A stretch of 64,000 bases of DNA from Sporobacter sp963675425 (GTDB taxonomy: Bacteria > Bacillota > Clostridia > Oscillospirales > Oscillospiraceae), in the NCBI GenBank assembly GCA_963675425.1, contig OY776214.1, positions 620,001 to 684,000 of the forward strand, read 5' to 3'. Every line of letters starts with the position of its first letter. Within the stretch, counting starts at the first letter, position 1. Made by a program: the position numbers and the translations under genes. The notes under the pieces are model-generated. The model was not told the origin of the DNA and searched no databases. It saw only the letters and a program-made list of their open reading frames with translations. Of this stretch, positions 16,078-23,453 are shown in pieces.

Positions 16078-18519
16078 ATGTATACACTCAAACCCATAAC
16101 GCCGCGCGTTGTAAAAATGCGGGAGAAATACCGCACAACGCAGCCGGAAATCTGCATTGGCCGGTACCGGCTCATCACGGAATTTTACATGCAGAACCCC
16201 GATATGACGGGGATACTGAAACGCGCCAAAAATCTTCGGAACATTCTAGAAAACATCCCCATCCGCATCGACGAGGACGAGGTGATCGTGGGCGCTCAAT
16301 CGGCCAAGTACCGCGCCTGTGCGCTGTATCCCGAAAATTCTGTCAGCTGGCTTAAGGAAGAGCTGGAAAGCGGCTTTATCTCCACACGCGATATTGACCC
16401 GTACATTATCGCCGAGGAGGACAGACAGTATGTTTTATCAACCATCGATTTTTGGATGAAGGAATGCATGAGCGCCAAGACCGACGCCAACATGCTCGAC
16501 GAGTACAAAAAGCTGGCGGGTAACGGCGTCACACAGTTCGGTCCGCGCGGCCAGTGCCAGTCCCCCGTCGGCCATTTCTGCACCGGCTACGATACCGCCG
16601 TCCGAAAGGGCTTCGCCGCGATCAAGGCCGAAGCGGAGGAAAAAATGCAGGTGCTCATTGACGAGGCTTTGCCCGGCCAGACGATCGACCAGTACAATTT
16701 CTACCGGGCCGTGTCCATCGTCTGCGACGGAATCATCACGCTCACCAAGCGCTACGCCGGGCTGGCAGAGGAAAAGTTGGCCGCCGAAACAGACCCCGCG
16801 CGCAAAAAAGAGCTGGCAATGATGGCCGATACGCTGAGCTGGACGGTTGAAAAGCCGGCGCGTAATTTTGTGGACGCCGTGCAGTGCCTGTTTATGTATC
16901 AGACGGCCCTCTGTCTGGACGCCAATATGCACGGCATGAGCTTTGGCCGCATTGATCAGTATCTCGGCGACTTCTATGATAACGACATTAAAAACGGGAC
17001 CATCACGCCGGAATACGCCCAGGAGATCCTGGACCTTTTCTACCTTAAGATCGCCGAAATGAACAAGCCCTGGAGCTACGGCGCCACCCAGGCCAATCCC
17101 GGCTACACGTCCGGCCAGCTGATGACGCTCGGCGGCGTCGACAAGGACGGAAACGACGCGTCCAACGCCGTCACCTATATGATGCTTCAGACCGTCGGGC
17201 GCCTCGTTCTGCACGATCCCCCACAGGCACTGCGTATCCATAAAAACACGCCGCCCGAGCTGTGGGAAGCGGCGATTGAAACGACGAAAATTGCCGGCGG
17301 CGTGCCGACCTTTGAAAACGACGAGGTCATCATCCCCGCGCTCATGAGCCGCGGCCTGTCCCTTGAAGACGCGCGCAACTGCGCGCTGATCGGCTGTGTG
17401 GAGCCCGCCGGCTGCGGCACGGAATGGCCGGCCTGCGGCGGCACCGGCACCGAAAGCTATATGAACCTCGCCAACGCCCTGATCCTGGCCATTAATAACG
17501 GCTATACGTTTACGCCGATGCTAAATTCCTTCATGCCGGCCCCGAAGGGCTCGCCTAACGAGCGCATGGGCCCCGCCACAGGCTATCTCTATGAGATGAA
17601 CTCCATCGAAGAGGTCATGGAAGCTTATAAAAAACAGGTTGAAACGTGGGTCCGCTGGCATATCATGAACATCAATTCCTTTGAGTATGTGGCACGGGAG
17701 GTCCTGCCCAACCCACTCGTATCGGCCACAATGGCCGGCTGCATGGAAAAGGGCGCGGACGTCATGTACGGCGGCGCCAAATACAATTCTACCGGCGACT
17801 CGGGCGTCGGCATCGGCAATGTCGCCGACAGCCTGAATATTATTAGCCACTGCGTCTTTGAAAAGAAAATCTGTACCGCCCGGGAACTGTATGACGCCAT
17901 TAGGAACAACTGGGAGGGCCATGAGTCGCTCCACAGCTATATCCTGAACGAGGCCCCCCACTTCGGCAACGGCCTGCCCGAGTGCGACCGGTTCGCCACC
18001 TTCGCCGCTCAGTGCTTTGCCGACGCCGTCAACACTCTCACCGGCCCGCGCGGCCGCTGCAGCGCCGGGCTGTACCCCGTCACAACTAATGTTATGTTCG
18101 GCATGGTAACGCCCGCAACGCCCGACGGGCGCTTTAAGGGCGAGCCGCTGGCCGACGGGATCGCCGCGCCTCAGCAGATGGACAAAAACGGCCCGACGGG
18201 CGTCATCGCGTCCGTTGCCGCCATCAAGCAGGATGAATTCCCCAACGGGACGCTCATGAACCTCAAATTCCACCCAACGGCGCTGTCGGGCGAAGGCGGC
18301 TGGAAGAAGCTTGCCGAGTTGATGCAGACGTACTTCGATCTGGGCGGCATGGAGCTGCAGATCAATATCATCAGCACCGACACGCTCCGTAACGCGCAAA
18401 AAGACCCCGAAAAGTATAAAGACCTTGTCGTACGCGTGGCAGGCTTCTCGGCCTACTTCGTCGAGCTGCATGAAACGGGGCAGAACGATTTAATCCGCCG
18501 TACGGAGCTGGCGATATAA
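16078..18519 (+). CDS. Glycyl radical enzyme, PflD/diol dehydratase-like, paralog 2
   Basis: 813 residues, highly similar along its length to the preceding gene: same GCVEPAGCGTEWPACGG motif (Cys440) and same RVAGFSAYFVEL radical loop (Gly789). Differences cluster in some segments that could line the pocket, for example FGPRGQCQSPVGHFC here against FGPSGQTNTPVGHFC in paralog 1, and NCALIGCVEP against DYTLIGCVEP. The region after the active-site loop (about residues 470-510) is also divergent. The start at 16078 has an excellent AGGAGGTCCGCC; the frame is open 33 codons upstream without one. It is probably a recent tandem duplication with substrate or expression specialisation. Confidence 0.93.
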   Translation: MYTLKPITPRVVKMREKYRTTQPEICIGRYRLITEFYMQNPDMTGILKRAKNLRNILENIPIRIDEDEVIVGAQSAKYRACALYPENSVSWLKEELESGFISTRDIDPYIIAEEDRQYVLSTIDFWMKECMSAKTDANMLDEYKKLAGNGVTQFGPRGQCQSPVGHFCTGYDTAVRKGFAAIKAEAEEKMQVLIDEALPGQTIDQYNFYRAVSIVCDGIITLTKRYAGLAEEKLAAETDPARKKELAMMADTLSWTVEKPARNFVDAVQCLFMYQTALCLDANMHGMSFGRIDQYLGDFYDNDIKNGTITPEYAQEILDLFYLKIAEMNKPWSYGATQANPGYTSGQLMTLGGVDKDGNDASNAVTYMMLQTVGRLVLHDPPQALRIHKNTPPELWEAAIETTKIAGGVPTFENDEVIIPALMSRGLSLEDARNCALIGCVEPAGCGTEWPACGGTGTESYMNLANALILAINNGYTFTPMLNSFMPAPKGSPNERMGPATGYLYEMNSIEEVMEAYKKQVETWVRWHIMNINSFEYVAREVLPNPLVSATMAGCMEKGADVMYGGAKYNSTGDSGVGIGNVADSLNIISHCVFEKKICTARELYDAIRNNWEGHESLHSYILNEAPHFGNGLPECDRFATFAAQCFADAVNTLTGPRGRCSAGLYPVTTNVMFGMVTPATPDGRFKGEPLADGIAAPQQMDKNGPTGVIASVAAIKQDEFPNGTLMNLKFHPTALSGEGGWKKLAELMQTYFDLGGMELQINIISTDTLRNAQKDPEKYKDLVVRVAGFSAYFVELHETGQNDLIRRTELAI

Positions 18520-18554
18520 CGCCGATATCCCGGACACTGAGGCTGAAATAATGT

Positions 18555-18583
18555 AAAACTCCCTGCCGCCGGCGGGGAGTTTT
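18555..18583 (+). terminator. Terminator hairpin, left flank of repeat B1
   Basis: AAAACTCCC pairs with GGGAGTTTT around a GCCGCCGGC loop region just after the second glycyl radical gene. Nearly the same hairpin recurs at 18763-18797 and 20121-20149. Confidence 0.8.
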
Positions 18584-18762
18584 AAACTGTCGAGCACTCC
18601 GGGCTTTGCCGACATTGCATGACGGCTGCTCTGCCGCAACCGTCATGATAAGAGTCATTTCCGATGCGCATGTCCCCGAAAATGATGGATATTACTTTAT
18701 TTCCGTCGTGCACGACGGAAACTCTTGCGAGGCTTTTTGAACTTTTTACACTTTGTCTACAG
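18584..18762 (+). repeat. Dispersed structured repeat family B, copy B1
   Basis: About 179 bp, related to 25635-25829 (inverted) and 47577-47744. The core has three successive hairpins: CATGACGG/CCGTCATG (18618-18625, 18640-18647), GTCATTT paired with AAATGAT around ATGCGCAT, and the perfect palindrome TTTCCGTCGTG/CACGACGGAAA (18710-18731). The ends read ACTGTCGA and, inverted, ACTGTAGA. It carries no plausible coding frame and lies between two near-identical terminator hairpins. Confidence 0.85.
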
Positions 18763-18797
18763 TCTGAAGCTCCCCACCGCCGGCGGGGAGCTTCAGA
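18763..18797 (+). terminator. Hairpin, right flank of repeat B1
   Basis: A perfect 13-bp stem TCTGAAGCTCCCC (18763-18775) with its complement at 18785-18797. The inner part matches the left-flank hairpin. There is no T run, so its termination ability is uncertain. Confidence 0.75.
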
Positions 18798-18906
18798 CTG
18801 TCTAAGCGCCGCGTCACAGCGCTTTCCTTTTTATGGAACACAACCGGACCCGATGTCGTCTTAAACCGCACCACCTTAAACGGCGGCTGACTTGGGGGAT
18901 TTACTT

Positions 18907-20097
18907 ATGAAGAGAATAATCTGTTTAAGCCTCGCACTCTGTTTTCTCTGCGGCTGCTGCGAAGCCGTCGTCGGGAATATAAACGTGGACCCGCCGCCGG
19001 CCGGTTCCACCTTAAGCGCCGACTCAGGCGCCCCGTCGCCGGCCGACGTTACCGAAACTGCGGACATTGTCGAACGTAATCCGAACCCCATACCCGACCT
19101 GAAAGAGGTGGCAGAAGCGGACCTTGGCGATATGCTCTGGTGGTCCAACGGGATTACGGACGGAATGTATGAGATTTGGGATGCCGGCGAGAAGGCGGCG
19201 GCGCTTCGGGCGCTGCACTGTATAGAACTGTTGGACAAAGCGCCGGCGGACGAAGCTGCAGCGACACTGATATATGAAATCCACCTGAATAACAGTGAAA
19301 CGGTGACGATTGGCTTCATGGACGATAAGATCAATCTGTCCGACGGCTCGTATTATTACAGAGATTATACCAATGCGGGTTTTCCCGATCCCGTTTACAC
19401 GATCTTGTTTGACGCTCCCGATTACGGGACAGGCGCCGTCTACGAGCAGGCGGACATGGAAGCACTCATGAACATCCTTCAAACAAGCCCGTGCCCTGAT
19501 ACCGTCCCGCTCTTTGCCGACCCGCAAGCCACGATAACATTTTGGCTGACCGGAACGGACTATCCATACAACCAGTGGTATAAGGCAATTCGTTCAGAGG
19601 GGTCCGGGTACGTCCTGAAACGTTTTTTTAGCCTTTACACCTGTATTGGAAAAATCGGCGCCGACGCTTACGCGCAGCTTGAAACGGCCCGCAACGGCCA
19701 GTTCGGCACGCACGGCGTTTTCTCCGTCACCTCTGGCGGAGAGACGATCTGGCCGTCCGCGCTTTTCGTCAGTTCAATGACCTACCATATAGACGCCGGC
19801 CTTTATGCAGACGCCCTTCCACGCATCGGTGATTTCACCGATCAGCTTGAAACGGTGGCGCTGTCGGATGATTTTACGGTCTGGAGCAAGGCCTCGGATA
19901 AAACATGGTATAAAATAACCGGTCCCGAAACGGCCCGGAGCGGGGAGGAACTGCTGACCCGCGAAGCATTTGACGGCCTGTCTTCCGGTATTTATCAGAC
20001 GGAAATCTATGTAACAACAAACGGTAATTACATTGATGCCCTGGAAGAATACGAGTATACAACGGACGTCTACTTCTTTCAGGTGAAAATTCCCTGA
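18907..20097 (+). CDS. Putative lipoprotein of unknown function
   Basis: 396 residues, not recognised. The N-terminus is a lipoprotein-type signal (MKRIICLSLALCFLCGC) with a lipobox ending LCGC, so processing at Cys17 is likely. A Pro/Ser/Ala-rich linker precedes a soluble domain that should sit on the outer face of the membrane. The start at 18907 is preferred over 18892 because GGGGGAT lies upstream and the signal peptide begins there. It is monocistronic and followed by a strong terminator. No motif suggests an enzyme. Confidence 0.75.
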   Translation: MKRIICLSLALCFLCGCCEAVVGNINVDPPPAGSTLSADSGAPSPADVTETADIVERNPNPIPDLKEVAEADLGDMLWWSNGITDGMYEIWDAGEKAAALRALHCIELLDKAPADEAAATLIYEIHLNNSETVTIGFMDDKINLSDGSYYYRDYTNAGFPDPVYTILFDAPDYGTGAVYEQADMEALMNILQTSPCPDTVPLFADPQATITFWLTGTDYPYNQWYKAIRSEGSGYVLKRFFSLYTCIGKIGADAYAQLETARNGQFGTHGVFSVTSGGETIWPSALFVSSMTYHIDAGLYADALPRIGDFTDQLETVALSDDFTVWSKASDKTWYKITGPETARSGEELLTREAFDGLSSGIYQTEIYVTTNGNYIDALEEYEYTTDVYFFQVKIP

Positions 20098-20120
20098 ACA
20101 TTTCTCACTTAAGCCAACGC

Positions 20121-20150
20121 AAACTCCCCGCCGCCGGCGGGGAGTTTTTA
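20121..20150 (+). terminator. Terminator of the lipoprotein gene
   Basis: A perfect 12-bp stem (20121-20132 with 20136-20147), a 3-nt loop and a T run. Its centre, CTCCCC..CCGCCGGCGGGGAG, matches the hairpins at 18.56 and 18.77 kb. Confidence 0.92.
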
Positions 20151-20232
20151 TGTCTTCTTCACTTATTTTATCTACACTCTCTCTAGTGCATACTATGCCG
20201 GCGGCCTGTCTGACGACACTACTGCCGGTTAA

Positions 20233-20805
20233 TTACTGAAACGCGAGCAAACCGTTTGTCGATATCTTTTCAATAAACGTCGTGAGCTCCTTCGGGCTTT
20301 CCTTCATGCCGTTTTGGACCCAGTTTTCAATGATGGCAATGCAGCCGTTGGCATAAAACATGTACAGCATCTCAAGCTGTTCCCTTTTAGCCCCGGGGAT
20401 GATCCGTTTCCATTCAGCAATACTCTGGTCGCGGGCTATAAATATAACACGCTTTAAAAAGGCCTTGTCGCCATACTCGCTGAACAGAACACTGCATAAA
20501 TCACGGTTTTTTTCAATCGACTCAAAGATGTCGGCCAGGAGCAGTGAAATATCCCCAATCTGCAGTGACCGCTCAACGGATTTGAGGATCTCGCTCATCA
20601 GCTCTTCCTCAATCTGCGACAGCAGATCGCGGGGGTCTGAATAATGCGCGTAAAACGTCCCTCGGTTGATGTCGGCCCGCTCGCAGATGTCCTTGACGGT
20701 GAGCTTTTCGATCGGCCTGTCCCGCATCTGTTCCAACAGGCTTTGCTTAAGCGCCGCCTTTGTATATTTAACGCGCCGGTCGTTTTTACGCTCGTTCGTT
20801 TCCAT
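20233..20805 (-). CDS. TetR/AcrR family transcriptional regulator
   Basis: 190 residues. The N-terminal TetR helix-turn-helix is clear (KYTKAALKQSLLEQM..., then LTVKDICERADINRGTFYAHY). The C-terminal ligand/dimer domain resembles the YfiR/DhaS-like subgroup. It stands alone on the minus strand with no transporter or enzyme beside it, so its target is not evident. Two short palindromes upstream (20917-20965) may be its own operators. ACGGGTGG precedes the start. Confidence 0.9.
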   Translation of the reverse strand: METNERKNDRRVKYTKAALKQSLLEQMRDRPIEKLTVKDICERADINRGTFYAHYSDPRDLLSQIEEELMSEILKSVERSLQIGDISLLLADIFESIEKNRDLCSVLFSEYGDKAFLKRVIFIARDQSIAEWKRIIPGAKREQLEMLYMFYANGCIAIIENWVQNGMKESPKELTTFIEKISTNGLLAFQ

Positions 20806-20916
20806 TCAAAAACCACCCGTTTACAAATAATTTGCATCTCTTCCCGGAGATAACGGACCCGAAGCCCCTGCCTGTATATTACCGGTCAGCTGCGCTCGAT
20901 CTGCTCATTGATAATG

Positions 20917-20965
20917 TACACAGTGTTATTATAATGAAAGTATGATGAATAATCAACACCGTGTT
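20917..20965. promoter_or_regulatory. Paired palindromes upstream of tetR, candidate operators
   Basis: Two copies of an 11-bp near-palindrome, TACACAGTGTT (20917-20927) and AACACCGTGTT (20955-20965), are centred 38 bp apart and flank an AT-rich promoter-like segment (TATAAT at about 20930). They fit TetR autoregulation by position. Confidence 0.55.
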
Positions 20966-20998
20966 CTTAACGCGGGTTATTTTTAGCAAACATAGTTA

Positions 20999-21325
20999 TT
21001 AATTTTTAAATTGGCTGTCCAGCCACTGCGTCAGCTTTTCTTTGCTGAATACACGGTTGCCCTCAATCACCGTAAACGTGCCGCCAAGCTGTCCACTGTC
21101 GACAAACGCGTCAAAATCATCAATGCCGATCATCAAGAAAGCAGACGCTTCGTATGCCGACATAAACTCACGAGGCTCTGTTGAAACATCTGAAGTGGTG
21201 ACACTTAGGCTGCTGGGTATGACGGGGGTACTAGGTAAATTGCCCGAGATTAATATTCCTGCTATAATAATAGCTATACCAATCACGCAGCTGCCTAAAA
21301 ATAACGACCAATTAAAGCTTTTCAT
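20999..21325 (-). CDS. Small membrane protein with excisionase-like C-terminal region
   Basis: 108 residues, not firmly recognised. One membrane segment lies near residues 9-27 (LFLGSCVIGIAIIIAGILI), then a Ser/Thr/Pro-rich linker. The C-terminal 55 residues read like an excisionase/MerR-type helix-turn-helix fold (SAYEASAFLMIGIDDFDAF...VIEGNRVFSKEKLTQWL). If correct, the domain would be tethered to the membrane, with the side of the membrane undecided. The start at 21325 has AAAGGAAGAG upstream. It is divergent from the radical SAM gene. Confidence 0.65.
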   Translation of the reverse strand: MKSFNWSLFLGSCVIGIAIIIAGILISGNLPSTPVIPSSLSVTTSDVSTEPREFMSAYEASAFLMIGIDDFDAFVDSGQLGGTFTVIEGNRVFSKEKLTQWLDSQFKN

Positions 21326-21401
21326 ACTTACTCTTCCTTTATTTACCGTTTGATATATCATACCACGTGTATGCACATAAAAAAAGATTTTGAGGAGAAT
21401 C

Positions 21402-22553
21402 ATGAGTAAAATAGATTATCAGGGCTTTGAGACCGGCCCGATCCGTCCGCCAAGCGAGCATGCCAGCCTGCTTCTGCGGGTTACGCGGAACTGCCCGTGG
21501 AACCGGTGCAAATTCTGCACCTTATACAAAGGGCAGACGTTCAGCATCCGAAGTACTAAAGACGTCAAGGCCGACCTGGACGCCATCCGGGCCTGTGTGG
21601 ATTTTTTTGAAAAGCTGCCGGGCTTGACGGAAAACGAAAAAGAAACAGGCTATCGCGATCTAATATCCGAACTGGGTGAAGACGGGAAGTACGCCTTTCA
21701 GTCCGCTGTATCATGGTACCGGGCGGACATGGAATCCGTTTTTTTGCAGGATGCGAACACGATGCTCGTCAAGGCCGATGATCTAGTTGAAATACTGGAG
21801 TATTTACGCGCTCTGTTCCCGAACGTCCGGCGGGTTACATCGTATGGGCGGTCTCATACCATTGCCCGTATTACTGACGAAAATTTAAACCGGATCGCCG
21901 CGGCAGGACTTAACAGGATACATATCGGCATGGAATCCGGCTCGGACACGGTCCTGCGTCTGATTGACAAGGGCGCGGATAAACAGACACACATTGCCGC
22001 CGGCCAGAAGGTTAAAAAAGCAGGCATTGAGCTGTCGGAATATTTTATTCCCGGCCTTGGAGGCAAGGAATATTCGCGTGAAAACGCCTTGGAAACGGCC
22101 GACGCGCTCAACCAGATCAATCCGGATTTTATCCGCATTCGCACGCTCACCGTTCCGCGCCGTGCACTTTTATATAAAGACTACGAGGACGGCGTTTTCA
22201 CAAGGACAAACGACACGGATGTGGTCCGGGAACTGCTTTTATTGACACAGACCTTAGCCGGGATCACCAGTGTCATTAAAAGCGACCACATGGTGAATCT
22301 GATTCAGGAGCTTGACGGGAAGCTTCCGGATGACCGGGACAAAATGCTCGCCGCGCTCCAGTGGTATCTGAATCTGCCTGATAACGACCAGCTTCTTTTC
22401 CGTGTTGGCCGTCGGACCGGGATTATGAACAGCATCGAAGATTTCTACAACAGCGATTTGCTGGAGTCCGTTAATCGGATTTGCGATCAATACGATATTT
22501 CGCCGGACAATATAGACGATGTAATAAGAAAACTGATGAACAAATTTCGCTGA
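21402..22553 (+). CDS. Radical SAM protein of unassigned function
   Basis: 383 residues. The cluster motif is CPWNRCKFC, spaced CX4CX2C (Cys31, Cys36, Cys39) rather than the classical CX3CX2C. The barrel continues with RVTSYGRSHTI, GLNRIHIGMESGSD and a GLGG segment, as in methylthiotransferase/HemN-like barrels. No B12-binding or second cluster domain is seen. The start at 21402 has GAGGAG 4 bases upstream. It is followed by a hairpin and repeat A1. The substrate is unknown and the neighbours give no clue. Confidence 0.85.
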   Translation: MSKIDYQGFETGPIRPPSEHASLLLRVTRNCPWNRCKFCTLYKGQTFSIRSTKDVKADLDAIRACVDFFEKLPGLTENEKETGYRDLISELGEDGKYAFQSAVSWYRADMESVFLQDANTMLVKADDLVEILEYLRALFPNVRRVTSYGRSHTIARITDENLNRIAAAGLNRIHIGMESGSDTVLRLIDKGADKQTHIAAGQKVKKAGIELSEYFIPGLGGKEYSRENALETADALNQINPDFIRIRTLTVPRRALLYKDYEDGVFTRTNDTDVVRELLLLTQTLAGITSVIKSDHMVNLIQELDGKLPDDRDKMLAALQWYLNLPDNDQLLFRVGRRTGIMNSIEDFYNSDLLESVNRICDQYDISPDNIDDVIRKLMNKFR

Positions 22554-22567
22554 GACAACAGCGCCAA

Positions 22568-22597
22568 AAGGAGAGCAGACGTCTGTCTGCTCTCCTT
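22568..22597 (+). terminator. Hairpin after the radical SAM gene, left flank of repeat A1
   Basis: A perfect 13-bp stem (AAGGAGAGCAGAC at 22568-22580, complement at 22585-22597) with loop GTCT. There is no T run. Twenty-two bases (22573-22594) recur exactly at 22811-22832 on the far side of the repeat. Confidence 0.75.
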
Positions 22598-22806
22598 GTC
22601 GAAAAAGTCTTTCGTCCTTCGTTTAAACGTCCAATCGCCGTGCGATTTAATTTTCGGCGATGACGGCGAGTTGTCTGGTCTCATCGGCGAAAATTTTCAT
22701 ATAGCAACGCTTTGAGGAATTCATTTCTGAAAAGCGTTACTTTACGAGGCCCGCAGGTCGAGAGCCTTAATATGTCGAAAAAGCCGCAGGTGCGGCTTTT
22801 TCGACA
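22597..22806 (+). repeat. Dispersed repeat family A, copy A1 (210 bp, MITE-like)
   Basis: It is bounded by perfect 11-bp terminal inverted repeats TGTCGAAAAAG (22597-22607) and CTTTTTCGACA (22796-22806). Internal hairpins include AATCGC/GCGATT, a 15-bp arm pair AATTTTCGGCGATGA/TCATCGGCGAAAATT (one mismatch), AACGCTTT/AAAGCGTT, and a terminal terminator-like GTCGAAAAAGCCGC hairpin. Related copies are 47772-47981 (inverted, also 210 bp) and 61272-61418 (truncated). It encodes nothing plausible. Confidence 0.88.
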
Positions 22807-22810
22807 GTCT

Positions 22811-22838
22811 GAGCAGACGTCTGTCTGCTCTCTTTTTA
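22811..22838 (+). terminator. Terminator, right flank of repeat A1
   Basis: GAGCAGAC (22811-22818) pairs with GTCTGCTC (22823-22830) around loop GTCT and is followed by TCTTTTT. The hairpin repeats the one at 22568-22597. Confidence 0.85.
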
Positions 22839-22839
22839 A

Positions 22840-22913
22840 TACGCCCGACTGGATTCGAACCAGCGACCTTTGGAGTCGGAGTCCAACGCTCTATCCAACT
22901 GAGCTACGGGCGC
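22840..22913 (-). tRNA. tRNA-Arg (anticodon CCG)
   Basis: On the minus strand a full cloverleaf can be drawn. The acceptor is GCGCCCG/CGGGCGT (G-U at the first pair), the D arm GCTC..GAGC, the anticodon stem TTGGA/TCCAA with loop CTCCGAC (anticodon CCG, reading CGG), and the T arm GCTGG TTCGAAT CCAGT. The discriminator is A and CCA is not encoded. It has its own promoter at 22939-22967. Confidence 0.95.
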
Positions 22914-22938
22914 GCATCGCCCTATTAGGGCGTGAGCC

Positions 22939-22967
22939 ATTATATCAGAAACAACCCGGCATGTAAA
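22939..22967 (-). promoter_or_regulatory. Promoter of tRNA-Arg
   Basis: Minus-strand -35 TTTACA (22962-22967), a 17-bp spacer and -10 TATAAT (22939-22944). A short hairpin CGCCCTA/TAGGGCG lies in the leader before the tRNA. Confidence 0.75.
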
Positions 22968-23159
22968 GTAAGATTTCAGCACCTTTAATTTCAGAAGCCG
23001 CGATTTGAATCCAATCCTATTAATAGCCGAAACATTAATAATTTGGGGGCACGGACAATATATATGGTATAAGACAGCGCCGGCACCGGCGCGCGGGCGA
23101 TACGGCCAGCGACGCAGCAGGGCATGCCGTCCGCCGGCTACGGAAAGGATTTGAGAGTT

Positions 23160-23450
23160 ATGGCATACGAAGAAAGATTCAAGACTGTCGAGCTGCCGCA
23201 CAACGTCATTATGGAAGGGCGCAAAAAATTGTCCGTATCCGGCGTGGACGACGTTGAGAGCTTCGATGAAAACGAAGTCGTCATGAGCACATCCCAGGGT
23301 ATTCTGATTGTTCGCGGCAGCGGTCTGCGGGTCGAGAAACTAAGTCTGGACAGCGGTGATGTCGTGCTGGAGGGCGAGTTGGATAAGCTGGAATATGAGG
23401 ATGACATCAAGACCCAGGGCGGAGGCCTTTTCTCCCGTCTATTTAAGTAA
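23160..23450 (+). CDS. yabP: Sporulation protein YabP
   Basis: 96 residues, matching YabP/YqfC-type spore coat-associated proteins (PHNVIMEGRKKLSVSGVDDVESFDENEVVMSTSQG, seen as a pattern over residues 12-46). In Bacillus the yabPQ pair is transcribed in the mother cell and is needed for spore cortex formation. The ATG at 23160 is used; GGAT..GAG upstream is a modest ribosome site. It is followed by yabQ after 3 bp, then divIC and yabR, the conserved order. Confidence 0.93.
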   Translation: MAYEERFKTVELPHNVIMEGRKKLSVSGVDDVESFDENEVVMSTSQGILIVRGSGLRVEKLSLDSGDVVLEGELDKLEYEDDIKTQGGGLFSRLFK

Positions 23451-23453
23451 CCG

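Noticed and set aside
18555..18797. Elements considered as group IIC introns at terminators
   Set aside because: They are under 220 bp, with no reverse transcriptase and no domain V-like hairpin at the 3' end.
22597..22806. Repeats considered as CRISPR or integron attC sites
   Set aside because: There are no regularly spaced short repeats with unique spacers, and no cas or integrase gene; the copies are scattered singly.
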